This document shows, in pieces, positions 9,323 through 18,919 of a stretch of 64,000 nucleotides of DNA (the first letter of the stretch is position 1; each line of letters begins with the position of its first letter). Origin of the DNA: Coenobita brevimanus (lineage: Eukaryota > Arthropoda > Malacostraca > Decapoda > Coenobitidae); contig CM064748.1 of assembly GCA_032717465.1 (NCBI GenBank), positions 9,267,621 to 9,331,620 on the forward strand. The letters run 5' to 3'. The position numbers and the translations under genes are program-made. The notes below the pieces were generated by a model that was given only the letters and a program-made list of their open reading frames with translations, was not told the origin of the DNA and ran no database searches.

Positions 9323-10719
9323 ACGGAGGAATGAACTGTACTTATATACTTACATACATGCATTCATTCATTCATCCTTTTTTCAATCATTCATTTACTT
9401 TTTTTGGGGGGAGGGGGAACTTGCCTATTCGTTTATTTACTTTGTTGATCTGTTGTTCACGTCGCGGGTTTTGTAGTCGTTATTTGCCTGTTTCGTTTAC
9501 TTCCTGATCGATTCACTCACGCCCTCATAAACGTACACAGGCTTGCACAAAGAGAAAGGCATTCCCGCTGCATATTAGGAGATGCTCTGTACCCGTCATG
9601 AAGGTTTGACAGTGGCCACGAACGCACGGTAAATCCTTCAGTTACTATACTGAGAAAAAAAAAAAAAAAAGTGAACCTGAACCCATCGATTTTTACCTGC
9701 AGTTGTGCGTGTGTATCTATGTATGTTGTATGTTTATATTGTACGTATGTGTATGTGTGTGTCTTTGTGAGCATGTATGTCTGTGTGTACGGACGTATGA
9801 GGGCTTGTGTGTATGTGACACGACTTAGTGAGTACGTACATGTGTAGGTCACTGCGCACACAGTATAAATGTATTTGTGCACATGTGTTGTTGTATGTGC
9901 AGTACCTACATATTATAGACTGACATGAATATGCATGATACGATGTCATGCATGTATTTACTGTACGCCTGTTGAGTGTGTGGGTTGGTACAGTCGGCCT
10001 AAGAAGTGCCGGCGGAGTATCCAGAAGTTTTCGGTCAGCGATAGTGTCCATACTCTTCCTTATATCTGTACGAGGTGAAACCTAATACGTAAAATTGTTA
10101 CAAAAAATAATAAATCCATGACCAGTTATCTGTATATTTCCAAATTATTGTAGGAAGCAGTTGGTTAGTTACGATAATAGGAATTCCTAAACGGAACTAA
10201 CTGATATTTCACAACTGGCGCTCAGGAAGAGTCGGGAATAATTATTTTGTGGAGTTCAAATCTAGCATGGTAACAGGCAATGATTTTTGGGTAGCATAAG
10301 ACTGAACAAAAGCGAGCTTCAATAAACATTGGAAATGATTAATGATTATCTATAAAATAATAATTTCCGTTACAATACTAGGGAATAATTTCAAGTCATT
10401 TATTTCCGTTTCCAATGTCTCCATGGACGACGACAGAAAGCGGGAAGGAGGCGTAAGCCAGTAAGCTATTTTAAATGTTTCGATCAACACGCACGAAAGG
10501 AGATAACATTCACTCAAAGATATGCAGTTATTACACTGCCTTTGGCCAGTTTCCCATGAAAAAAATCTCAGGATTATTTCATATAAGACAGAGGGCTATC
10601 GGTGAAAGAAGTTAAAAAAAAAAAAAAAAAACGAAATTTGCCTACATTAGAGTCGGAGCTCCTTGGAGAATGCTACCATTTGTCAGTGTCTGATACCCTC
10701 AGTGCATAATCAAATCATT
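8871..10719. repeat. H3-H2B spacer, reversed, with a 476 bp tandem duplication
   Basis: No gene is seen. The block is the reverse complement of about 53170-55080. It contains a tandem duplication with a period of 476 bp: TTGCCTATTCGTTTAT recurs near 8945 and 9421, and TTAGGAGATGCTCT recurs with the same spacing. It also holds poly-T runs and (CA)n at about 9293-9320. The spacer ends abruptly near 10719, where it is fused to an H2A fragment. Confidence 0.8.
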
Positions 10720-10986
10720 AAAGGCAATTACGCCGAGCGTGTGGGTGCTGGTGCTCCCGTCTACTTGGCTGCAGTCATGGAGTACCTAGCAGCTGAAGTG
10801 CTTGAGCTGGCTGGCAACGCAGCCCGTGACAAGAAGAAGACTCGTATCATTCCCCGTCACCTGCAGTTGGTTATCCGTTATGACGAGGAGCTCAACAAGC
10901 TCCTCTCTGGCGTCACCATCGCCCAGGGAGGTGTCCTGCCTAACATCCAGGCTGTGCTGCTCCCCAAGAAGATGGAGAAGAAGTAA
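10720..10986 (+). pseudogene. Histone H2A, copy 2, 5'-truncated
   Basis: The frame starts inside H2A at [11 protein letters not shown] and runs to a stop at 10984-10986. About the first 35 codons, the start codon and the promoter are missing. Upstream sequence is the H3-H2B spacer, so one deletion removed the H2B gene, the divergent H2A-H2B promoter and the H2A N-terminus. Like copy 3 it has RDKK in place of RDNK and KKMEKK at the end, and it shares LVIRYDEE with copy 1. Confidence 0.92.
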
Positions 10987-11024
10987 ACGCTTCCAAGAAA
11001 TCCTTCTTCCTCTTCACCTCCATC

Positions 11025-11040
11025 GGCTCCTTTAGGAGCC
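11025..11040 (+). terminator. Histone mRNA 3' stem-loop, H2A copy 2
   Basis: GGCTCCTTTAGGAGCC is identical to the element after H2A copy 1, at nearly the same distance from the stop. Confidence 0.9.
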
Positions 11041-11484
11041 ACATTCGTTTCTTGAGAGAGAATAGACTTTGGCATTGCCCGACATCATCATCATCATCAT
11101 CATCATCATCTTTGTGGATGGACGAATGTGTTGGTATACTGTATGTGTCTGTGTGTATGTGCCTATAACGTGGTATGTGTTGAATGCTGGCATGTGTCTT
11201 TGGCTATATTTACGTTCGGTTGCATGTAAGAAGCTACTGACATCAGTGAAGGTGGATTAATAATAATAATATTATTCCCACTACTACATAGAGTCTTGTC
11301 CCGTTCCCAACTGCACCTACATAATAATGTCCTGTATAATTATGCCTCCTAACTGCCTGGCCGGGTGGATGAATGAAAACATAAGTGATGATGATGATGA
11401 GGATGATGATGGCTATTCTCCCACCATCGAAGGAATGGACAAAGTCGTTCAGTGGCAGAGGATATGGTGATGTATACAACAACA

Positions 11485-11551
<67 letters not shown>

Positions 11552-11699
11552 CCGTGTGGTGACGTCCATGGTGGATTTAACACCCCCAAATAAGAGCAAT
11601 AATGAAGAAAATACTCTTCATTCATTTCTCTCGTTATTATGAGTAGTATTGCAACAACTAGTTACTACACAATCAAAAACCACCACCACCACCACCACC
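11041..11699. other. Spacer between truncated H2A and X2, with (TA)n
   Basis: A second copy of the H2A-X spacer, with no gene. It holds a (CAT)n run near 11085-11110 and a perfect (TA)n of about 64 bp at 11486-11549. The (TA)n is at the same place as the insertion site of gypsy copy 2 in the forward array. Confidence 0.85.
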
Positions 11700-11842
11700 A
11701 TCTATCTATTCATCCATCCATTCATTCATCATCATCATCATCAGCGGCAGCGGCAGCAGCAGCAGCAGAACCCATCGAACTGTGAGCTCCGGTGAAGTCC
11801 TGCTTAGTGAAACTGTTGGGAGGCGAGTGTCAGCCACCTTGT
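11700..11842 (-). promoter_or_regulatory. X2: 5' UTR and residual reading frame
   Basis: Read leftward this starts at ACAAGGTGGCTGACACTCG and continues as in X1 to an ATG followed by GGT TCT (GCT/GCC)8 (GAT)5 GAA TGA, a repeat-built frame of about 16 residues. It is separated from its promoter (18301-18500) by LINE M/N. The 11 bp ACAAGGTGGCT (complement at 11832-11842) is one side of a target-site duplication. Its partner lies at 16886-16896. Confidence 0.75.
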
Positions 11843-12059
11843 GGTGGTGGTGGTGGTGGGATATTCGTCTCAGTGCAATACTGAGGCATGGGCAAACTTG
11901 TGAGCCCATTCAGTGACGTGCGGCTGCACTGTCAAATAAATGAATGGGGAATACTCTGTAATAGGGGGATGATTAAGTTAAAGTAATTTGAAGAAGTGCT
12001 GTGGAGGTACAATAGTTGGTCGTAAAAATGGTTAGGTGTAGTGCGTAGTGCACTGTCCT

Positions 12060-15000
12060 TTATCGTGGGGGGGGAAATTTTTCTACTGTGGTAAGTATGG
12101 TTGTAAGTGGTGTGTTAGCTATAATAGAAGGGGCATCAATTTCATCAATGTGAGTCCAGGTGAAGCCTCTGTTTAGGCTTGCTCTGAGAGGGTGTGTGAC
12201 TGGACACCTTAGGATGTAATGGTGTAGTGGCGAGGGTTCTTGGTCCTGGCAGTGATGACAAGGGCTAGGATTGGTATTAGCAATTTGATCGTAACAGTGG
12301 AATCCAAGCCGCAAGCGACGTAGGCGTACTATGACGTAATTGGGTGTGTGCGGGAGAGGTGGAAGAGGCACACAACCCGTGGCCCTGCCGTACCATGTGG
12401 CAGAGCGGGAGGCTTCTGCAGTGAGGAGTTGGTGTTCCTCTCTAGTCCACTGCCATGTCGCTTTGATGATTGGTGCCAGGATTTTTCGAGGGGAGTCGGG
12501 AAGATTAAAGGTGATGTTGGGTAGGCCGCATGCATCTTTAGCAGCCTGATCTGCCCGCTCATTGCCCTGTAGGCCTACGTGGCCCGGCACCCAGTGTAAG
12601 AAAATGGTACCTCCATTATCTTTAATTTTCCTGGTGTACAGGAAAATGGAGGATAGAAGGAAGGGGTTGTTTCCTAGGGTGTGAGAATGGATTGCACGGA
12701 TCGCTGAAAGTGAGTCAGAATGCACAGCGATGTTACAGTGTGCGTGATGGTATGCATGCCTTAATGCTCCCAGAATAGCTGTAAGCTCCGTTTGAAACAC
12801 TGATGCGCCTGGTGTGAGTCGCCACAACACCACCTCCTCACCACAGACGAAGGCTGCACCCGCAGCTTCGCCTGCAGTGACAGAGCCGTCAGTGTAGTAG
12901 TCTGCAGACGACCAGCGTTGCAGAGCTTCTACACGAGCTAAGGCTCGCTGCCGAAGGAGAGCAGGGATGCAGTTGCACACCCTCCCCTCCCCCGGAAAGA
13001 CGAACCTGAAGGGTGGTGTTGCCCATGGAGGTGGGTCGTTGTACCCTGCGCAAGGCGCATCAGGCTCCTTGCAAATGCTTGCTGCAGTGTTAAGCCTGTG
13101 CAGCGCAGCAACAAGTCCGCGGGCCCAGTCATTGCTAGGTGCGTGGTCAGGTGGTCTAGACAGCAGACGCTTTAGCAAGACTGAGACCGCGAGCTCTGGC
13201 CTGCGCTGCACAAGCTGTAACACTACAGCAGTTGCACAGAGAGCGATACGTCCGTGTAGTGATGGAAGCTCGCCTTCCAAACGGAGGTTAACTAAACGTG
13301 TCCACATAGGAGCATGCAGAATAATGCGGAGTGCATTGTTCTGAATCACTTCCAGTGAAGCGCGCACAGGTGGGGCCAAGTTTGGCAGACAAATAGCACT
13401 GTAGTCGATAAGCAACCGAATGGCATGCACATAGAAGGTGCGGAGGACCTTGTAGGAGGCCCCCAGCCCCTTCCTAGAAAGATATCTGAGTGCTGCCATT
13501 CGCGAAGCCGCTTTCTCCTGCAGGTATTTGACATGCCTGTTGAACTTTAGTCCCACGTCCATCCACACACCCAAATATTTATAGGTGGTTACGCAAGCTA
13601 ATGAGTGTCCTCCGAGCAGCAAAGGGTGAGGCGAAGGGTTGAGGCCGAAGGGCATATAGCGAGTCTTCGCCAGATTAACCTTCAACCCCAGCTCCATCGA
13701 CTTACCGTGTAGTCTAAAGAGGGCCTCATTAGCTTGCGCATAGCAATCTCTTCTTGAAAAAACTAGTACTAGGTCGTCCGCATATGACAGGAGCGTGACT
13801 CCCCGACCGTAATTGACACAGAGCAGCCCCTCCATCAGGATGTTAAAAAGGACGGGGCTGATGACACTGCCCTGTGGCGTGCCATTCTCGTGCTTATACG
13901 GCGGGGAGACACTCCCCTGAAAGCGGACGCTAGCAGTTCTTTCACGGAAGAAATCCTGTATCCATCGCAAGAGCTTACCCCCCACTCCCTTATCAGCGAG
14001 AGTGCTGAGGATAGCTGTAGGGCTAGCCAGCTCGAAGGCTTTCTCTAAATCAATGAAAATCGCCATACCCACTCCACCCCGAAGTTCCCTGAGAAACGAC
14101 GCTAAACAGTGGGCAGTACTGCGGCCGTGGTGGTAGGCAAATATTCTCGGATGGAGAGGACCCAGGCGCCAGGTGAGTCGTGCCCGCACCACCCTCTCAG
14201 CTGTTTTACCAATACAGCTGAGTAGTGAGATGGGGCGCGTGGTGCCTGGGTCGCTCGGCTTCGGGATGGGGTGAATTATAGCGGTTTTCCATGATTTAGG
14301 TAACTTACCCTCTGACCATGATAAATTGAGCAGCTTCAGCAGTCATTTTCTCCCGCAATCTCCTGAATGTGATAGGATAGAATACGTAAGGCTGTCTAGC
14401 CCTGGTGCAGTGTCAGCCCTGCGCCGCAAAGCATCCATCAGCTCCACGTCCGTGATGGGGCAATCAGCCTCATCATGGCGCTTACAAACTGCTTGGATTG
14501 CCGCAGCGCGAGGGTCTGACAGTTGCACCTGTCGGGCTATGACGTCTCTGGGGAGATTGCGAGAGGCAGCACGGTCCGCAAAATGCTCGGCAAGACGACT
14601 GGCCTCTGAGGCAGGGTCAGGGTGAGAGGGCGGGCGGGAGGGGCGGGGGTTGGTGAAGGACTGCAACTTTCTCCACATCTCTCGGAGAGTGGAGTGAGGT
14701 CCTAAAGTCCTGCACCATCTCACCAACTCCTCCTCGCGAAGGCGGCGCTTTTCTGCTAAGACATGTCGTGACACAGCCTCTAAGCGTATGCGTTGAGGTG
14801 AGCCTCGACGACGCCTGTACTCGCGTCGCGCCGCATTCAACCGCCGATTCAATTCCCTGACACGGTCGCAGTAAATCCAGCCGTCCCTGTAGCTTTTCGT
14901 GGACCGTCGCTTTTGTGGGATTGACTCTGTGGCTGCCTCTTGAAAGGTGGATGTAATAAAGTTGCTCAAATTATCAAGGTCAGGGGGGGGGTGACACGAG

Positions 15001-15770
15001 GAGAAGGCGTGAACTAGGGCTTTTTCAAAGGCAGCCCAGTTCGCTTTCTCGACATCCCACCTCAAAGGTGGTGTGGGGGGGAGGGGGTAAGCTCTACGTC
15101 AACCATGATCGCATAATGGTCACTCATGAGGGTGGGGTGTATGGACCAACGTGCCGCATCCTTTAAAGGATCCGACACGAAAGTGAGGTCCAGACGCCCC
15201 CCCCCTAACATGAGTGGACCTTGATGTGTCCGTCAGGAGAGTCACCCCGTCCATTTCCTCCATAACCAGAGATAGGTGCCGTCCTGCTTCATTGGTGGCT
15301 TGAGGGGAGTTTAGCAGGGGGTGATGAGCATTCAGGTCGCCCCCGATGATGACAGGCCCTCTGGTAGCCTGGGAGAGTAACTTGCCCAGCTCCAGGGCAG
15401 CACCAGGCCTGCTATAAATATTATAGATGGTGAGGGGCGACTCTGACAGGTGAATGCGCACCCCTTGCACTTCCACATCACTTCCACAGAAAGGAGTATA
15501 CTCACAATCTGAGGAAGCAATGTGGTTCTGAACCAGGACGGCACAACCTCTGTTTACACCTCGAGTGTAAGGAAGGAGATGGGTGGTATAACCCTGCAGA
15601 CGGAATTTGTGTTTTTCCCCCAGCAGAGTTTCCTGCAGAAGGAACACGTGAGGGGTGTCCCTCGCCGTGGCCTCCTGCAGGAGCGGGAGCTTCCCCATTA
15701 CTCCCACGCAGTTCCACTGGAGGAGTCTGAGGGGGTGGGAGACCCCTCGTCCATGGGCAGTGCCAGTCGG
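12060..15770 (-). pseudogene. LINE M ORF2 (APE, RT, RNase H), broken
   Basis: In order from the right: an apurinic endonuclease domain (LQWNCVGVM, QETLLGE, GGDLNAHH), a reverse transcriptase with the LLSYADDLVLVFS catalytic box, an RNase H (YYTDGSVTAGEAAGA; TELTAILGAL; WVPGHVGLQGNERADQ) and a cysteine-rich tail (CHHCQDQ, LRCPVTH). A TGA at 14341-14343 replaces the Trp that P has in KAWLLDLLNLSW. The APE frame is lost in a G-run near 15206 and regained near 15080. ORF1 and ORF2 overlap near 15700, so the exact ORF2 start is uncertain. Confidence 0.88.
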
Positions 15771-16882
15771 AGCTGCGTTTCCGGCGATCTCCGAGGCACT
15801 CGAGGAGATTGAGGAGTCTCCTGCGTGCCTAACGGGGAACGTGAGGGATCGCAGCTCCGGTTGTTCACTGTTGCTTTGTTTGATTTCCTCGCCTTGTTTT
15901 TGCCCCTTTTCCTGCTCCTGCCTGTGCGCTCGTCTTTCTGCTGTGGTGGAGTGGGCGTAGTGCGAGATGGTGAAGGTGGAGTGGGCAGGCTGCTTGGTGT
16001 TGGAAGTGTAGTTTGCAGGTTGCTTTGTTGGACTGGTGTTTCCAGCAGATTGGGAGGGCACTGCCTTACTGCAGGAGGGCACGAGCTCGATGGCTCTGGA
16101 GAGGAAGTTCTCTTTGTTGGAGGTGGGAGTTGTTGCAGCTTGAATTTTTCGAGTGCATTCTGCATCGCCAAGTCCGCTTTGGGTAGGACTGACCGTGGCA
16201 GAATCGGGAAGTGGTCGAGGAGCAGCTGTAGCAACTCCATCAGGAGTGTTTTGCCAAGTGCCGCCACCCTGTCGAAGTCGAGAGCTTCCGTGGGTGATGC
16301 GGGAGGCTGGGGTGACAGAGGTGTGGCGGCGGGTTGGGTGTGAGGTGGGGGGGGCGTGGACGTCTGCCCTGACTGTGACAGTCCTGTAGCCTGAGGCGTC
16401 ACTTTCCCTTTCATTGTTGTTGCGGTGGGGAGAGGCGGAAAGGCGTCTGGTTGGAGAGCTGGAGTGGGAGCAGGAGTGTTCTTCTGTTGCCCCCAGACGA
16501 AAGTTCCAGGGGGCGCAGGGATGGTGAGAGTGTCTTGTTGCTGTTGCACCCATTTGACCTGACTCTCTCTCCCCTTCTCCACTTTGCTGGTGCGTGCAGG
16601 GCAAGTCGGGTGCCAGGCATGGTGAGAACCTGTGCAATTGGGGCACCTGGCAGTCACCTTCTCCTTCGCTTTCAACTTGTCGAGGCAGATGGTTGTGTCG
16701 TGTGCCCCGCTGCACACGCCACACACATGAGGCCTCGTACAAGTTGCCCTGTGATGGTCGTACTGTTGACAGCGGTAGCATCGCAGAGGCTCTGGGGAGA
16801 AGGGGCGCAGCCAGTATTTGCCCCAATTGCCCAGGTCCAGGAAAGGCACAAGGGGGCCCCGTAGGGTCACACGGACCTCCAG
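15698..16882 (-). pseudogene. LINE M ORF1, C-terminal part with zinc knuckles
   Basis: About 395 residues starting abruptly at RLEVRVTLRGPLVP. Three CCHC-type motifs follow (CYRCQQYDHHRATC, CGVCSGAHDTTIC, CPNCTGSHHAWHPTC), then a proline- and serine-rich tail. ORF1 proteins of this class bind the element RNA. The N-terminal part is absent here and its counterpart ends at 18300. Confidence 0.88.
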
Positions 16883-16896
16883 TCGACAAGGTGGCT
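16883..16896 (+). other. Host X sequence carrying the 5' target duplication of LINE N
   Basis: TCGACAAGGTGGCT is host X 5' UTR, identical to the sequence just before LINE P (57431-57444). It separates the truncated 5' end of M from the intact 5' end of N. Its last 11 bp duplicate, in opposite orientation, 11832-11842. Confidence 0.75.
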
Positions 16897-17033
16897 CGGT
16901 GGAGCTACGTAATCGAGACGCCACTCAACTCTACGTTAAATACCTCGAGCCGCCGCTCTCACCTTGCGCCGCAGTCCAGCAGCCAACGCTCCACCACCAC
17001 ACGCACTTGTGGCTAACGCCACAATTGTGTACC

Positions 17034-17379
17034 GGGGCTCTCGCTCTTGTGAGTGCCCGCCCTTTCGTGGTTTCTTTGCTCTTCCACTATATTTCCTTTC
17101 CTGCCTTAGCATCCCCCAACGTGAGTACGACGCTGAACCCCGCGGTTTTCGGCGCAGGCCGATGCACAAGGGGGCCCCTTAGTAGGGGTAGTTATAGGAA
17201 AACGATGGGGTAGGCAAACTCTGATAGGATTAGGCAAGACCCTTTTGGGGCAGCGACAAGCCCGTCACGACCTCCGCTAGCGGGGGGACGGAAACTACCG
17301 CTGTAGGTAGGCTACTTCCCGCGACTGTGTGCTTGTGTATGTGATAGTGAGTGTGACTGTGTGTGTGACGGCCTCCGCC
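17034..17379 (+). other. Conserved structured 5' UTR of LINE N
   Basis: This block is conserved with 23287-23722 (Q) and 57641-57999 (P), while the leader before it is not. It contains a hairpin at 17034-17062 with GGGG/CCC outer bases, a CCCCTTAG...GGGG hairpin near 17174, and the palindrome CCGCTAGCGG at 17274-17283. Paired positions covary between the three elements. No tRNA or known riboswitch was recognised. Confidence 0.7.
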
Positions 17380-18300
17380 ATGGAGTGCCGTAATCCCCCC
17401 CCCTCACCTACCCCCCGAGGACCCAGCGTATCCAGACGCTCCTCTAAAAGCCCAGCTAACCGCACCACCTCCTGCACCAAGACGCTGAGTAATCAGAAGA
17501 GGACGAGGCCCAGTTCGCCTGAAAGTACCACCTCTGACGATGAAACGACTGCACCAGCTCAGAGGACTGGGGCTCGCCCTAAAACTCCAACCCCTAATGC
17601 CTCCACCTCCTCATCCTCGGATCTACCCAGAAAAATGCTTCGCCGTCACGAGAGCATGGACATGGATACCATAACACCAGCATCGCAGGATTCGTGCCCT
17701 CGTGACGACACCCCTGCTCCTTCACCTGCCACGCCCACCACTACCTCTGACGCGGCAACTCCTCCCTCTAACGCGCCTGGAGTGGCCACGGACGCCACCA
17801 TCAACGACGATGGCTACACCCTGGTGCGTCAGAAGGGAGGACGAGAGAAAAACAAGGGCAGTAAGGATTTTGCCCACCCACCTCCGGCTCAGCGACCACA
17901 AACAAGGCGCCCACCACCAGCTCAGCCCAGACCATTAATGCGCACCTCAGTCACTGTAGCGGCACCACCCCCACCTACCTCAACCTTCCCCGCCTTCAGA
18001 GTTCCTCAGCAGGAGGGATTCACCCACTCATACAAGGCGGTGGAAACACTGGAGGCACAATACCCGCATCTAGAAGTAACAAACAGAATCAGGAGGGACG
18101 AGAGCTGCGTTCTAGTGCCGAAAACAGAGGAGGCATACGCTCAATTAAAAATCATTGCGGAGGACGAAGCGGCAGCAGTGCGCATTATAGAGCTCAATCG
18201 TGGAGAACAGATGACAATGGCCATAGTAATGGGCTATCCCCGCAGAATGCCAGTCGACATTTTGAAGAGCCACGCCCTTGTCGAGGAAGCAGAGTGCTGC
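17380..18300 (+). pseudogene. LINE N ORF1, N-terminal part
   Basis: From the ATG at 17380 the frame encodes a proline-, serine- and threonine-rich region. A conserved segment follows that is shared with P and Q: FPAFRVPQQEGFTHSY, then DESCVLVPKTEEAYAQLK, then VMGYPRRMPVDILKSH. It leaves homology after VEEAECC at 18300 and reads 11 residues of antisense X promoter before a stop. The zinc knuckles are missing. Confidence 0.88.
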
Positions 18301-18500
18301 CACCTTGTCAACCACCTCTTCTATATAATGCACTAGCGGTCGTGCAAGTACCAATCGGATCCATTTAAATTTGATTTCAGGCCTCAGAGGTTCTATGGCG
18401 GTTGATGCAATGCTTTTACAATGGGTGATTGGTGGGTTTTGGCACTTAGAGAAAACGGCCATGACAGCGACAAATTCAAGGGATAACTTGTTCATATGCA
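18301..18500 (-). promoter_or_regulatory. X2 promoter
   Basis: Read leftward this has the same GTACTTGCACGACCG box (complement at 18337-18351) and TATATA (complement at 18322-18327) as X1 and X4. It is cut off in GACAAGGTG, 27 bp past the first TATA base, by LINE N. Its matching 5' UTR lies 6.4 kb away at 11700-11842. Confidence 0.8.
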
Positions 18501-18919
18501 GACATTCTGTCTGTCTAACACTTAGGCATTCATATCATGCGCTGTGTGTGTGGTGCCTCACTGACGTGACTGACTGTGTCTTCTATTCTCTAGGTGCATC
18601 CTTCAAGTTTACTGCTCGTGCATATGAAGGCAGAAATACCTTGGATTAGTGGGATTTGCCTTCACGATTTATGGAGGCGACTCCCGGAGCACAGCAGAAG
18701 AGATGCTCTTGCAACAGGATGGAAATTGCCCTGATAGGTATGGAGAAAGCTTTCCTGAAATGGGGGGGGGGGAGTAGATCAGAGGGACATAGAAAGCCAT
18801 GGCCCAGCAAAATAAGTGATAATGTATATGTATGCAGACGTCCATTGAAATTAGAAGATGTAGTAGCAAAATTGACAGTTGCCTAATCCCCCCCCCTTTT
18901 TTTTTTTTTTTTTTACTGC
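18501..18919. other. H4-X spacer, left of the RTE insertion
   Basis: No gene is seen. This is the reverse complement of about 56860-57240. It ends in a C-run and T-run followed by ACTGC (18915-18919), the 5' copy of the RTE target duplication. Confidence 0.8.

Larger units (their letters stand above)
11843..16882 (-). mobile_element. LINE M (ORF1 C-terminal part, ORF2, 3' UTR)
   Basis: A minus-strand LINE of the same subfamily as P. The 3' UTR ends in (CCA)n against the X2 5' UTR. The coding part is interrupted by a nonsense codon and a pair of small frameshifts. The 5' part is missing at ORF1 codon level, and the missing part lies head-to-head at 16897-18300. M and N together hold nearly one complete element. 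Confidence 0.9.
16897..18300 (+). mobile_element. LINE N (5' UTR and ORF1 N-terminal part)
   Basis: A plus-strand LINE fragment with an intact 5' end and no 3' end, the opposite of normal LINE truncation. It stops after ORF1 codons VEEAECC at 18300 and joins the reversed X promoter. Aligned to LINE P, N stops about nine codons before the point where M begins, so N is most simply the inverted 5' part of M. Confidence 0.85.

Noticed and set aside
11486..11549. CRISPR-like or satellite array at the (TA)n run
   Set aside because: A plain dinucleotide repeat with no spacers; the window is eukaryotic.
15825..16864. Plus-strand open frames of 130-170 codons opposite LINE M ORF1
   Set aside because: They are antisense shadows of a GC-rich ORF1, with no recognisable domain and no homologous frame in P or Q.
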